From contig CALURV010000015.1 in assembly GCA_944323285.1 (NCBI GenBank), positions 34,155-98,154 of the forward strand: a stretch of DNA of 64,000 bases, in the 5' to 3' direction. The stretch is from Candidatus Gastranaerophilales bacterium. GTDB lineage: Bacteria > Cyanobacteriota > Vampirovibrionia > Gastranaerophilales > Gastranaerophilaceae. The notes under the pieces are model-generated. The model saw only the letters and a list, made by a program, of their open reading frames with translations, had not been told where the DNA came from and searched no databases. Of this stretch, positions 18,503 through 28,437 are shown piece after piece; positions within the stretch are counted from its first letter, which is position 1; each line of letters begins with the position of its first letter. The position numbers and the translations under genes were made by a program.

Positions 18503-19807
18503 TTAGATAATACCAGTTAAATCATACTCATAAGCTCCTGTTATTTTAGCGGTGATAATATCACCGGGAACAACAGGAGTTTTTGTTTCTAAATATATAA
18601 TTCCATCAACTTCAGGCGCATCTTTATATGTTCTTGCTGTTATTAATCCGTTTTCATCTATTGATTCAATAATACAGTCAATATTTTTATTTATCATGTT
18701 TTTATTTAATTCACTTGATATTTTTTGCTGGAGTTTCATTAATATTTTTTTTCGTTCTTTTTTTGTTTTTGAGTTAATTTGAGGTTTTAGTGAATAAGCT
18801 TTTGTATTTTTTTCTCTTGAAAATTCAAAAATACCAACTCTATCAAGTTTCATTTCTTTAAGAAAATTATATAATTTATCAAAATCTTCTTGTGTTTCAG
18901 TTGGGTAACCTACAATAAAAGTCGATCTGATTGCTGCAGCAGGAATAAGTTTGCGAATTTTTTTTATAAGCTTTTTATAATCCATAACAGGTCTATTCAT
19001 ACTTTCAAGAATTTTTTTACTTACATGTTGCAGCGGAATATCAATATACTTTACAACTTTATCAAGTTTATTGATTGTTGAGAGTAAATCATCCGTAAGA
19101 AGAGAAGGATACGTATAAAGAATTCTAATCCAATTTAAGTTTTCGATTTTATTAAGTTCAATTAGAAGCTCTTTTAAAGATGGTTTACCATATAAATCTT
19201 TACCATAACTAGTAGTATCTTGTGCAATTAAACAGATTTCACTAACACCTTTATTTGCAAGTTCTTTAACTTCTTCAACAATATTTTCAATTTTTCTTGA
19301 GATATAAGGTCCTCTGAGTTTTGGAATAATACAGTATCCGCATTCAAAGTTGCAGCCTTCGGCTATTTTAACATAAGAACTTGCCCCCATTGTTATTTGT
19401 TGTCTTTTAACATTTTCAGGATAAATATATTTTGGAGTTTCATTAACTGCATATATTTTCTTTTTATCCTTAATAATTTTTTTTGCAACATCAGCGATTT
19501 TATCAATATCACTTGTACCTAAAAAGGCGAATGCTTCCGGAATAAGTTCTTGAAGTTCTTGTTTATATTTTTGAGGTAAACATCCTGTAATAATAATTTT
19601 TTTACCGCTGTTAATCATATCAAAAATAGAAGCAACAGATTCTTTTTCGGCATCATTAATAAAAGAACAAGTATTTATAATAACAATATCTGCTTTAGTT
19701 TCATCAAGAGTAATTTTAAAACCGTTTGCAATAAGCTTACCAAGCATTAGTTCAGAGTCAACAAGATTTTTTGCACATCCATGATTTATTAAGGCAATTT
19801 GACGCAT
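18503..19807 (-). CDS. rimO: Ribosomal protein S12 methylthiotransferase
   Basis: Radical-SAM enzyme that adds a methylthio group to an aspartate of ribosomal protein uS12. The 434-aa protein has the N-terminal UPF0004 domain (INHGCAKNLVDSE), a radical-SAM cluster motif in EGCNFECGYCIIPKLRG, and a C-terminal TRAM domain (PEVDGIIYLE, VPGDIITAKITGAYEYDL). GCAKN is the RimO signature, as against MiaB. It starts 3 nt after the upstream membrane-protein gene. Confidence 0.93.
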   Translation of the reverse strand: MRQIALINHGCAKNLVDSELMLGKLIANGFKITLDETKADIVIINTCSFINDAEKESVASIFDMINSGKKIIITGCLPQKYKQELQELIPEAFAFLGTSDIDKIADVAKKIIKDKKKIYAVNETPKYIYPENVKRQQITMGASSYVKIAEGCNFECGYCIIPKLRGPYISRKIENIVEEVKELANKGVSEICLIAQDTTSYGKDLYGKPSLKELLIELNKIENLNWIRILYTYPSLLTDDLLSTINKLDKVVKYIDIPLQHVSKKILESMNRPVMDYKKLIKKIRKLIPAAAIRSTFIVGYPTETQEDFDKLYNFLKEMKLDRVGIFEFSREKNTKAYSLKPQINSKTKKERKKILMKLQQKISSELNKNMINKNIDCIIESIDENGLITARTYKDAPEVDGIIYLETKTPVVPGDIITAKITGAYEYDLTGII

Positions 19808-19810
19808 ATT

Positions 19811-21328
19811 CTACTTTCTTTTATATATTTTTATATTATTTATTTCTTGTTCTAAAGAATAATTATTATTAATCATCTCACAAAAATTCTTAGCATAGTC
19901 GCAGAAAAAATTACTTCCGTATTCAATTGTAGTTAATGGCATAATAACAAAATAATCGGCAGGATATTTTTCATAATGATTTAATACTTTATTTTCACCA
20001 AAGGTATCGGTGTAATATAAAGGTACTAAATTATGGAGAATATTATCAGATTTCCTATCTGTAATAAAATTTATAAATGCTCCTTCAGGGAGAATTACAA
20101 CTTTATCATCTTCATTAGAATTTTGAATAATGTAATCAGAAACGGTTTTTATAGGTTCTCCGTCTTTTCTGAATGTATAAATATTACCTTTTGGGGTTTC
20201 CAGTAAGTAATTTTTATATTGAAGAGAATCAAAATCGTTGTAAGCGTAAAATAATATTAATGCACTGAGGAAAATATATTTTAAGTTTGTTATATTATCA
20301 AAATTTTCACATAATATTAATGAAGTTAAAAGACATAAAGGGAATAAAAATGCTCCCATATGTTCGATATTTAAGAATAATATAAATTTGATACTTGCAA
20401 GAATAGATGCAATACAAAATATAATAAGAGCAGTATTATTTTTGATTTTTTTTAAAAATACCAGAAATAGAATAATATTTATTATTGGAAGAAAACCAAA
20501 AATGGCAGAAAATGGGTTTCTTAGAATTAAAAGTATATATTTATAAGGTTCAAAAAAGTTTCCGAAATTAGAATAAAAAAGCCTCATATTATCAGATTTT
20601 GCCATAATTGTCATTAATTCAAAAGCTTCTTTTAACTTTTCTATTGTCAGACCTTGAAAAAAAAGAATTCCAAAAGACAAAAACGGCATAATAAAAAAGC
20701 ATATAATTGATTTTATTTTTGTTTTTAAATCAATTGGTTTTAAGAAAAATAGAACGTATATTAATAAAAATGGATAAAGTATAAATTCATATTTATTTAT
20801 TATACTTAAGCCTGCAAAAAAGCAAGATAAATAAATATATTGATAAGAATCGTTTTTTAAATATTTTATGAAAAACAGTAAAGATAATAAGAAAGAAGAT
20901 AGAGCATAAATTAATCCGTAAGAATAGGTAATATTTGAATTGTATAAAAAAGTTGTATAAACAAGTGAAAAAACGGTGAAAATACTGATTAGAAAAGAGA
21001 AACTTTTTTTAAGGAATTCTCTCGCAATAAAATATAAAGAAACAACAATAACGAAGGAATTAATAATTCCCATCCAGTATAGAGTATGTATTTTTTCTCC
21101 AAATATGTTAAATAAAAGCGCGTTAAGCTGATAAGCAAAAGGACCATATATATTAAAAATATTTTGATAAAGAACAGCCCCATTTGCAACTTGTTGTGAT
21201 AAATAAAATTCTCTTCCCGTATCAACAGCTAAAAGTCCTTGATGTAAAAAGAAAAATGGCAGACAAACTGCAAAAATAATAAATATTATAAATACAATAA
21301 ATAAATCATTTTTAAAAATTTTTTGCAT
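19811..21328 (-). CDS. Polytopic GT-C-like membrane protein
   Basis: About 505 aa with roughly ten hydrophobic segments, so an inner-membrane protein. An early loop carries DTGREFYLSQQVANG and NIYGPFAYQL, the type of acidic first loop seen in the GT-C/PMT lipid-linked glycosyltransferases (GT39/GT83-like); transfer of a sugar from a lipid carrier is inferred. The C-terminal soluble ~130 residues include VVILPEGAFINFITDRKS. I chose the ATG at 21328; a TTG at 21346 in frame would overlap mutS by 8 nt. Sits between mutS and rimO in one transcription direction. Confidence 0.72.
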   Translation of the reverse strand: MQKIFKNDLFIVFIIFIIFAVCLPFFFLHQGLLAVDTGREFYLSQQVANGAVLYQNIFNIYGPFAYQLNALLFNIFGEKIHTLYWMGIINSFVIVVSLYFIAREFLKKSFSFLISIFTVFSLVYTTFLYNSNITYSYGLIYALSSFLLSLLFFIKYLKNDSYQYIYLSCFFAGLSIINKYEFILYPFLLIYVLFFLKPIDLKTKIKSIICFFIMPFLSFGILFFQGLTIEKLKEAFELMTIMAKSDNMRLFYSNFGNFFEPYKYILLILRNPFSAIFGFLPIINIILFLVFLKKIKNNTALIIFCIASILASIKFILFLNIEHMGAFLFPLCLLTSLILCENFDNITNLKYIFLSALILFYAYNDFDSLQYKNYLLETPKGNIYTFRKDGEPIKTVSDYIIQNSNEDDKVVILPEGAFINFITDRKSDNILHNLVPLYYTDTFGENKVLNHYEKYPADYFVIMPLTTIEYGSNFFCDYAKNFCEMINNNYSLEQEINNIKIYKRK

Positions 21329-21338
21329 AATAAACTTT

Positions 21339-23912
21339 CTAATCAAAAGTAAGAGTTAATTGAGGAATATCAGAGTTATTATTTTTGCTTTTCTTTGAAG
21401 ATAAATCTTTAGAAAAATCTTTTTGAAGTTTATTCATAAGAGTTTGAGCTTTAGAAATAACGCAATCAGGCAAACCTGCCATTTTAGCGACTTGAATACC
21501 GTAGCTTTTGCTGGCAGAGCCTTCAACGACTTTTCTTAAAAATCTTATTTCACCATTTTCTTCAGCTAATGTTATTCTGTAATTTTTAATTTGTTCAATA
21601 GATTTAGGCATAACATTTAATTCATGATAATGAGTTGCAAAAATGGTTCTGGCTTTAATTTTAGTGGCAATATATTCAGCAACAGACCAAGCAATAGCAA
21701 CACCGTCATAAGTAGATGTGCCTCTGCCTATTTCATCAAGCAGAATTAAACTTTTCTCGGTTGCACTATTAAGAATATAAGCAGTTTCATTCATTTCAAC
21801 CATAAAGGTAGATTGTCCCAATGATAAATCATCAACTGCGCCTACTCTTGTAAATATTTTATCTACAACACCAATTCTTGCGTAACTTGCAGGAACGAAA
21901 GAACCGATTTGAGCAAGAAGAACAATTAGGGCATTTTGTCTCATATAAGTTGATTTACCGGCCATATTTGGACCTGTTAATATCATAAATTGGGTATCTT
22001 CATAATTATGGATATCTGCAATAAGTTTTAAATCATTAGGAACATATTCACCCATAGGCAGAATCTTTTCAACTACAGGATGTCTTCCGTCTTTAATATA
22101 AATTTCATTAGAATCATCAATTTCAGGTTTAATATAATTAGATTCTATAGCAACATTCGCAAATGATAAAAGAACATCTGTTTTTGCAAGGAAATGAGCT
22201 GTTTCTTTTAATAAATCAACATAATTTTTTGAATATTCAACTAAATCATTAAATATTTTTTGTTCAAGTTCAATAGATTTGAATTGAGCAGAAAAAACAT
22301 CACTTTCATGTTTTTTTAATTCTTCAGTCATATATCTTTCAACATTAGTAAGAGTTTGTTTTCTGATATAATGCATTGGCACCTGAGAAAGATTTGACTT
22401 AGTAACTTCAATAAAGAAACCGAAATTTTTATTAAAAGTTACTCTTAAATTTTTAATTCCTGTTTTTTGTTTTTCCTGTTCTTCGAAATTTTTAAGCCAT
22501 TCTTGTCCGCCTGAAATAAGATTTTTGAAATAATCTAAATCAGAATTAACATTTTCTCTTATAACACCGCCATCTTTAACAATAACAGGAGGATCATCAG
22601 TTATTGTTCTGTTAATTATTGAAGCAAATTCAGTTAATTCATCAGTTTTATCCGTAAAATTTTTCAAATAATCACTTGAAAAATTACTAAAAATACTTTT
22701 AAAATTCGGAATTAAAGAAAGAGACTCTTTAAGTGCAATGAAATCTCTTGGATTAATGCCGCCGTTGCTTATTTTAACCGCAAGACGTTCAACATCACAA
22801 ATTTTTGATAAAAGATTAACAAGATTTACTCTGGCCGAAGGGTTATTGATTAATTCTTCAACAGAAGTTTGTCTTTTTTTAATCTCATTAATGTTTTTAA
22901 CCGGCTGAGTAATCCAATTTTTTAAAAGCCTTGAACCCATAGGAGTTTTAACTTTATCTACAGCCCAATATAAGCTGCCATATTTTTGTTTGTCTCTTGA
23001 GGTTTGAATTAATTCCAAGTTTCTTCTTGTATTAGCATCAATAGAAACAAATTCAGTTAAAGAATAAGGCGAAATTATATCAAATTTAGGAAGAACTCCT
23101 TTTTGAGTTTCAATAAGATAACTAATAATAGCCCCTGCCGCAAGAAATGCAGGTTTATATTCACTAAAGCCGAATGCTTCAAGAGAAACGACATTAAATA
23201 CAGTTTTTAAATTAGATATAGTTTGTTCTTCATCAAAAGAAGATGATGATACTTTTGTGCAAGGATATAGTGAAGTTATTTCATCGGGCAGGTCAATTTT
23301 TTCATCAGGAACTATTTGAAATGGCAATAATTTTTGTTTTTTAACAGGTCCAAGTATTTCAGCAGGTTTAATTCTTGCAAGTTCAGATAAAATATCTTCT
23401 AAAGAGCCTTTTGTAACTTTGAATTCTCCTGTAGAAATATCAGAATACGCTAAACCAAAAATGTTATTAACATTAATAATAGCAGCAAGATAATTGTTGC
23501 CTGTAGGTTCAAGCAGATTAAGTTCGGTAATAGTGCCTGCTGTAATTGTTTTAACAATATCTCTTTTAACTAATCCCTTAGCATCTTTAGGGTCTTCTAA
23601 TTGTTCACAAACAGCTATTTTAAAGTTTTTTTCAATAAGTTTAGGAATGTATGTATGAAGTGATTTAACAGGGATGCCAGCCATAGGCACTCTGCCAAGT
23701 TTTCCTCCGTCTTTATGTGTTAGAGTTAGCCCTAGTTCTTTTGAGAATAAAATTGCATCTTCAAAGAAACCCTCATAAAAATCTCCCATTCTATATAAAA
23801 GTACAATCTCCTGATATTGTTTTTTTATTTCAAGAAATTGCTTGAACATAGGAGTAGCAAGTTCTATATCTACATCACAACTATTTGCGTTCTTGATTTC
23901 TTCATTTATCAT
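21339..23912 (-). CDS. mutS: DNA mismatch repair protein MutS
   Basis: Mismatch-recognition ATPase of 857 aa. The N-terminal mismatch-binding motif LYRMGDFYE (FYE form) is followed by connector and lever domains, then the ATPase with Walker A LTGPNMAGKSTYMRQ, signature LSLGQSTFMVEM and Walker B LILLDEIGRGTSTYDG, and the ATHYHEL switch. A TTG further upstream would add 13 residues; the ATG at 23912 fits the usual family start better. First gene of the minus-strand mutS to rimO run. Confidence 0.96.
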   Translation of the reverse strand: MINEEIKNANSCDVDIELATPMFKQFLEIKKQYQEIVLLYRMGDFYEGFFEDAILFSKELGLTLTHKDGGKLGRVPMAGIPVKSLHTYIPKLIEKNFKIAVCEQLEDPKDAKGLVKRDIVKTITAGTITELNLLEPTGNNYLAAIINVNNIFGLAYSDISTGEFKVTKGSLEDILSELARIKPAEILGPVKKQKLLPFQIVPDEKIDLPDEITSLYPCTKVSSSSFDEEQTISNLKTVFNVVSLEAFGFSEYKPAFLAAGAIISYLIETQKGVLPKFDIISPYSLTEFVSIDANTRRNLELIQTSRDKQKYGSLYWAVDKVKTPMGSRLLKNWITQPVKNINEIKKRQTSVEELINNPSARVNLVNLLSKICDVERLAVKISNGGINPRDFIALKESLSLIPNFKSIFSNFSSDYLKNFTDKTDELTEFASIINRTITDDPPVIVKDGGVIRENVNSDLDYFKNLISGGQEWLKNFEEQEKQKTGIKNLRVTFNKNFGFFIEVTKSNLSQVPMHYIRKQTLTNVERYMTEELKKHESDVFSAQFKSIELEQKIFNDLVEYSKNYVDLLKETAHFLAKTDVLLSFANVAIESNYIKPEIDDSNEIYIKDGRHPVVEKILPMGEYVPNDLKLIADIHNYEDTQFMILTGPNMAGKSTYMRQNALIVLLAQIGSFVPASYARIGVVDKIFTRVGAVDDLSLGQSTFMVEMNETAYILNSATEKSLILLDEIGRGTSTYDGVAIAWSVAEYIATKIKARTIFATHYHELNVMPKSIEQIKNYRITLAEENGEIRFLRKVVEGSASKSYGIQVAKMAGLPDCVISKAQTLMNKLQKDFSKDLSSKKSKNNNSDIPQLTLTFD

Positions 23913-23981
23913 AGCTATACTTAATGTAATATAAATTTTGCTATATTTCAATTAAAAAAACATATATATAAAGGAGTTTTA

Positions 23982-24590
23982 ATGAAAGGTTGTTTAAGTT
24001 TAATTATTAAAACAATAATTGCAGTTTTAGTCTTTTTTGGTTTAGTTCATTTAGGCGTTATTGATTATATAAGAGAAAAGATGGAACAAAGAACAACTGT
24101 ATCACAAGAACAAATGGTTGATAAAACCAAGGATGTTATTGATTTATCTCAAATTGATGATGAGTATAGCATTGATAAGAATTTAAAAATTTTAAAAAAT
24201 AGAATGATAGTTGCAGAACATAATGCAACAGGTCAAAAAATGATAATAATAGAACCAAAAAATGAAGATATACTTACAAAAGAAGATATAAAAAATGAGG
24301 ATTTACAAAAAAAATTAGAAGATGCAGTTAAAAAATATAAGTATCAATTAGTAAAATTTGACAAAATAGAAGTGATAAAACAAGGTGAATTTGAAGGTAT
24401 GGAACAAAAAATTCCATACGCAAAAGTTAATATTGAAATTTCAAATCTTCCTGTGAAAGATATGGAAGGTATCGTGGGTGTTGCAGAATTAGAAAACGGT
24501 AAAAATCTTATAATAATTTCTGTAAATGAAAAAAGTAAGTATTCTCAAATAATAACAGAGGCATTTTATAAGAAAGTAAAAAATGTATAA
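23982..24590 (+). CDS. Hypothetical membrane-anchored protein
   Basis: A 202-aa protein with one N-terminal membrane segment (about 7-27, LIIKTIIAVLVFFGLVHLGV) and a polar Lys/Glu-rich extracytoplasmic part without recognisable motif. AAGGAG precedes the ATG. Its last 8 nt overlap the ribD start, so the two are translationally coupled. The role is unknown. Confidence 0.75.
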   Translation: MKGCLSLIIKTIIAVLVFFGLVHLGVIDYIREKMEQRTTVSQEQMVDKTKDVIDLSQIDDEYSIDKNLKILKNRMIVAEHNATGQKMIIIEPKNEDILTKEDIKNEDLQKKLEDAVKKYKYQLVKFDKIEVIKQGEFEGMEQKIPYAKVNIEISNLPVKDMEGIVGVAELENGKNLIIISVNEKSKYSQIITEAFYKKVKNV

Positions 24591-25686
24591 TCAATATAAA
24601 AAATTGATGCGAAGATGTATAAAACTTGCAAAAAAAGGAGAAGGAAGAGTCTCGCCTAATCCCTTGGTAGGTGCTGTAATTTTTGATGATGATTTTAATA
24701 TTATTTCTGAAGGTTATCATGAAAAATACGGTGAAAATCACGCTGAGCGCAATGCAATATTAAAAACAAATGTTGATTTAAGGGGAAAATCAATAATAGT
24801 GAATTTAGAACCATGTTCACATTATGGAAAAACTCCGCCTTGTGCTGATTTAATAATAGAAAAAGGGATAAAAAGAGTAGTAGCAGGCATGCTTGACCCA
24901 AATCCGATAGTAAGCGGAAATGGTATTAAAAAACTAAAGGAAGCAGGTATTGATGTTATTGTAGGTATACTTGAAGATGAATGCAAAGAGCTTAATAAAT
25001 TCTTTTTAAAAGATTTTATAGAAAAAAAATCATATGTAACAATAAAAACAGCAACAACACTTGATGGGAAAATAGCAACAAAAACAGGTTCATCTAAGTG
25101 GATAACAGATGAAACATCGAGATTGGAGGTTCAAAAGCTAAGAAACAAATATGATGCTATTTTAACATCATCAAAAACAGTAATAAAAGATAATCCTTCT
25201 TTAACATGCAGACTAAAAAATGGAAGAAATCCTGTTCGAATAATACTAGATACAAATCTAACAACACCTGTTGATAGCAAGGTATATATAGATAATGCTA
25301 AAATAATTGTTGTAACAGGCGAAAAAACTCCTGATAAAAAAATAAAAGAATACCCTAATCATATAAAATTTATAAAATGCAAGTTAAAAAATGGCTATAT
25401 AGATTTAAAAATGGCGGTTGAACTAATTTATAAAGAAGGAATAAAAAGTATATTAATTGAAGCAGGTTCAATGTTGAATAAATCTTTTTTAGAAGAAGAA
25501 TTAGCTGATAACTTGATTCAATTCATAGCTCCAAAAATTCTGGGAGATAGAAGTAGTATAAATTTTGTTGAAGGTTTTGAAAGATTTAAGATATCAGAAT
25601 GTAACAATTTAAATATAACATCGACGAAAAGGCTAAAAAACGATATAATGTTAATAGGTGATTTTTCAAAAAATAGAATAATTTAA
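24583..25686 (+). CDS. ribD: Bifunctional riboflavin deaminase/reductase
   Basis: Carries out the second and third steps of riboflavin synthesis. The N-terminal deaminase domain has the zinc ligands H53 (HAERNA, with E55 catalytic), C78 and C87 (PCSHYGKTPPC). The C-terminal reductase starts around 145 (VTIKTATTLDGKIATKTG) and includes ILIEAGSMLNKSFL. 367 aa is full length. No other rib gene or FMN riboswitch is visible nearby. Confidence 0.95.
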   Translation: MYNQYKKLMRRCIKLAKKGEGRVSPNPLVGAVIFDDDFNIISEGYHEKYGENHAERNAILKTNVDLRGKSIIVNLEPCSHYGKTPPCADLIIEKGIKRVVAGMLDPNPIVSGNGIKKLKEAGIDVIVGILEDECKELNKFFLKDFIEKKSYVTIKTATTLDGKIATKTGSSKWITDETSRLEVQKLRNKYDAILTSSKTVIKDNPSLTCRLKNGRNPVRIILDTNLTTPVDSKVYIDNAKIIVVTGEKTPDKKIKEYPNHIKFIKCKLKNGYIDLKMAVELIYKEGIKSILIEAGSMLNKSFLEEELADNLIQFIAPKILGDRSSINFVEGFERFKISECNNLNITSTKRLKNDIMLIGDFSKNRII

Positions 25687-25738
25687 CATCGGCATGTAAA
25701 AATCATTAATAAATATGCAGTTCTCAAAAAGGAGGTTT

Positions 25739-26059
25739 ATGATTCAACCTGTTTCACAAATGAGTTCTTTTGTTAGTTTTAAGAAGACAAATAATCAGAA
25801 AAAACAAGATAAAAAAAATAATTCTACAATAAAAAAATACTCTGATAGTTTTATAAAACATTCAACAGAATCTGCTCCAATGCTTTTAGGGTTAACTGCA
25901 ATATGGTCATTATTAGATAGTTCCGGTAGAAATATTCCTGTAAAGAAATCTATAATGAATAATTTAACAGGATTTTTTCTTCCAGTACTCGTTTTCTCAT
26001 CAGCGATACTTTCAATAATTGAAAATAGACCAACAAATAAAAATAAAAATAAAAATTAA
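25739..26059 (+). CDS. Small two-pass membrane protein with N-terminal VSFKK motif
   Basis: A 106-aa unrecognised protein. The ATG at 25739 sits behind a near-perfect AAAGGAGG; the in-frame ATG 24 nt upstream lies before that site and is rejected. FVSFKK occurs at 11-16, then a Lys/Asn-rich linker and two hydrophobic segments (PMLLGLTAIWSLL and LTGFFLPVLVFSSAILSII), ending in an NKNKNKN tail. Lies between ribD and a diguanylate cyclase gene. Confidence 0.75.
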   Translation: MIQPVSQMSSFVSFKKTNNQKKQDKKNNSTIKKYSDSFIKHSTESAPMLLGLTAIWSLLDSSGRNIPVKKSIMNNLTGFFLPVLVFSSAILSIIENRPTNKNKNKN

Positions 26060-26090
26060 ATAAAAAAAATTTTTATAATATAATGACAAT

Positions 26091-27692
26091 ATGACACAAG
26101 ATTTAGCAGAACAAATATATAATTTACAAAGAAATGTATTAGAGCTTCATAATCTATTTGATTTAAATATGGTAGCAAATCAATCACGTTCTATAGAAGA
26201 TTTACTATCAAAAGTATCTTTTCTAATAAAGTCATCATTAAATTTGAGTAATATAAGGTTTTTTGTAAATAATAACGGAATTTTTCAAACAAAAAATATT
26301 GTAAGTGGAAGTGATTTAGATTTTGAATTTAATGCTGATAATGCACCATTTTTACAAAGCCAAAGTGAAGAATTAATAAAAATTACAAATCAAGACGGCA
26401 GTTATATATATAAATCATTTTGGAATACATATAAGTTGCAAGAACTTCAAAGTGAATATATAAAGATATTTTATAATGAGGATAATCCATTTTGTGTTGC
26501 ATTTATAGGCAAGAAAGAAGACAATACAGAATTTATTGAAGAAGATTTGAAATATCTTAATCAGATTTTTAACTGTATAGATCCAATTTTAAGAAAGTTC
26601 ATAAAAAATAAAGAACAAGAAGCAAAGATAATGGATTTAAATAAAACGCTTCATAACTTGTCTATTTTATATAATATTTCACAAGCAGTAAACTTTATAG
26701 ATGATTTAAAAAGATTAATAAGTGTCATCTTAGATAAAGCAATAGATACTGTAAATGCGGAAAAAGGGTCATTAATGTTATATGATCAATCAGATAATAC
26801 TCTGCAGGTTAAAGTAGTATATGGATTAAAAGATAAAAAGCATGAAGACGATATAAATAATGGGCTTGTAGAATGTCAAAAAATAAAGCCAGATGTAGGT
26901 ATAGCAGGAAAAGTATATACCGAGAAGCGTTCAATTATAACAAATTTAGGAGGAAGAGATCCCAGATTCAATCAATTTGACAGTGATAATAATGTTTCTT
27001 CATTAATATGTGTACCATTAATAGCAAAAGGTGAATGTATTGGTATTATAAATATAACCAATAAGAAAAACGGGAAATTATTTAATAAAAAAGATTTAGA
27101 ATTTATAGAAGCTTTAGCAAACCAAGCAGCAATAGCAGTAGATAATGCTCAATTATATGAACTTGCAACAAAAGACGGTTTAACAAAATTATACATACAC
27201 AGACATTTTTATTTCTTGTTAGAATCTGAAATAAAAAGAGTTCAAAGATATCATCATGTATTATCTCTAATAATGCTAGATATAGATGACTTTAAGAAAG
27301 TAAATGATACATATGGGCACTTAGTTGGAGATATGGTGTTAAAAGAGATAGCAACAACTATACAAAAGACAATCAGGCATGTAGATATACCTGCAAGATA
27401 TGGCGGAGAAGAATTTACAATAATACTTCCTGAAACAGCAGCAATAAATGCTGTTACAATAGCAGAAAGATTAAGACAAAAAATAGGGGAGATTGCAGTA
27501 CGAGTTGATGAAAATACTATAATAAGACCAACTGTAAGTATAGGAATAGCCGAGTATCCAAATGCAGCCGATAATATAAAAGATTTAATTGATTATGCAG
27601 ATAAAGCATTATATATGTCAAAAGAAAATGGTAAAAACTGTATACATTTATATTTTGATGAACAATATACAAGATATAATAATATAAATTAG
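26091..27692 (+). CDS. GAF-domain diguanylate cyclase
   Basis: A 533-aa signalling enzyme that would make cyclic di-GMP from GTP. The first ~180 residues look like a divergent GAF-like sensor; a clearer GAF domain spans about 200-355 (NAEKGSLMLYDQ, VGIAGKVYTEKRSII, SLICVPLIAKGECIGIIN). The C-terminal GGDEF domain carries LDIDDFKKVNDTYGH and the active-site GGEEF at 438-442. An RxxD inhibitory-site motif (R429-D432) lies five residues upstream, so product inhibition is likely. No membrane segment, so it is soluble. The MshEN-type ATPase at 48708 is a possible c-di-GMP receptor, which is inference only. Confidence 0.9.
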   Translation: MTQDLAEQIYNLQRNVLELHNLFDLNMVANQSRSIEDLLSKVSFLIKSSLNLSNIRFFVNNNGIFQTKNIVSGSDLDFEFNADNAPFLQSQSEELIKITNQDGSYIYKSFWNTYKLQELQSEYIKIFYNEDNPFCVAFIGKKEDNTEFIEEDLKYLNQIFNCIDPILRKFIKNKEQEAKIMDLNKTLHNLSILYNISQAVNFIDDLKRLISVILDKAIDTVNAEKGSLMLYDQSDNTLQVKVVYGLKDKKHEDDINNGLVECQKIKPDVGIAGKVYTEKRSIITNLGGRDPRFNQFDSDNNVSSLICVPLIAKGECIGIINITNKKNGKLFNKKDLEFIEALANQAAIAVDNAQLYELATKDGLTKLYIHRHFYFLLESEIKRVQRYHHVLSLIMLDIDDFKKVNDTYGHLVGDMVLKEIATTIQKTIRHVDIPARYGGEEFTIILPETAAINAVTIAERLRQKIGEIAVRVDENTIIRPTVSIGIAEYPNAADNIKDLIDYADKALYMSKENGKNCIHLYFDEQYTRYNNIN

Positions 27693-27716
27693 CTTTATAA
27701 GTAAAAGATAATGTCG

Positions 27717-27839
27717 GAGAAAAAATTCATAATAAGTTGAAAGTGTGAGTGAATTTTTGTGAGAGACACCTTTAAAAGGTGCGGACTTTGTTAGTGCGGA
27801 TGATTCAGTAACAAAGAGTGATACTAGATTAAATTAAAT
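27717..27839 (+). repeat. Dispersed composite repeat, modules A and B
   Basis: Module A (27717-27758) has hairpin arms AAAAATTCAT and GTGAATTTTT. Module B (27766-27839) has CACCTTTAAAAGGTG, an ACTTTGTTA/TAACAAAG stem and the closing GATACTAGATTAAATTAAAT. It fills the gap between the cyclase gene and coaD. It matches copies at 42638 and 62752. Confidence 0.85.
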
Positions 27840-27950
27840 AATAAAATTGATTTGTAAAAAATCATAAACATTTATTGCATGTAAATAATCTTAATAACAT
27901 AATTGCAATATAATTGAAATGTAAGTATAAGAAGTAAAAGGTAAAAAATA

Positions 27951-28433
27951 TTGAAGACGGCGATATATCCCGGGAGTTTTGATCCAATTACAAAAGGGCA
28001 TTTGGACGTTCTTAAAAGGGCAGCAGATATATTTGATAAAGTAATAATAGTAGTATCTGTAAATGTAAATAAAAAAAGTTTTTTACCTTTAGAAGACAGA
28101 CTAATGCTTATAAGAGAGTCCTGTAAAGACCTAAATAATGTTGAAGTAGAAAGCTTTAACGGATTAACAATAGAATTTGCAAAAAAAAAGAAAGCAAATG
28201 TGTTAATAAGAGGGTTAAGGGCGGTATCGGATTTTGAATATGAGATGCAGTTATCACAGGCAAATAGTGCGTTATGTTCAGATATATATACTGTATTTTT
28301 AATAACAAAACCGAAATATAATTTCATATCATCAGGTACAGTAAGAGAAATAGCCCAAATGAAAGGTGATATATCAAAATTTGTACCGGAACCGGTTGCA
28401 AAATATTTAGAAACAAAATATACGAAAGGTTAA
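27951..28433 (+). CDS. coaD: Phosphopantetheine adenylyltransferase
   Basis: Adenylates 4'-phosphopantetheine in coenzyme A synthesis. The 160-aa nucleotidyltransferase has YPGSFDPITKGHLDVL with the T/HxGH motif, RGLRAVSDFEYEMQ, and ISSGTVREIA near the C-terminus in place of the commoner ISSTAVRE. The start is TTG at 27951 behind AAAAGG; no in-frame ATG fits. It heads a coaD, coiled-coil, dnaB run, 4 nt from the next gene. Confidence 0.94.
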   Translation: MKTAIYPGSFDPITKGHLDVLKRAADIFDKVIIVVSVNVNKKSFLPLEDRLMLIRESCKDLNNVEVESFNGLTIEFAKKKKANVLIRGLRAVSDFEYEMQLSQANSALCSDIYTVFLITKPKYNFISSGTVREIAQMKGDISKFVPEPVAKYLETKYTKG

Positions 28434-28437
28434 AGTT

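Noticed and set aside
24430..24600. FMN riboswitch upstream of ribD
   Set aside because: The upstream sequence is coding (the 202-aa protein overlaps the ribD start), and no FMN-aptamer motifs are seen.
27693..27950. tRNA or small structured RNA of known class before coaD
   Set aside because: The stems belong to the dispersed repeat and do not form a cloverleaf; no T-loop or anticodon arm is present.
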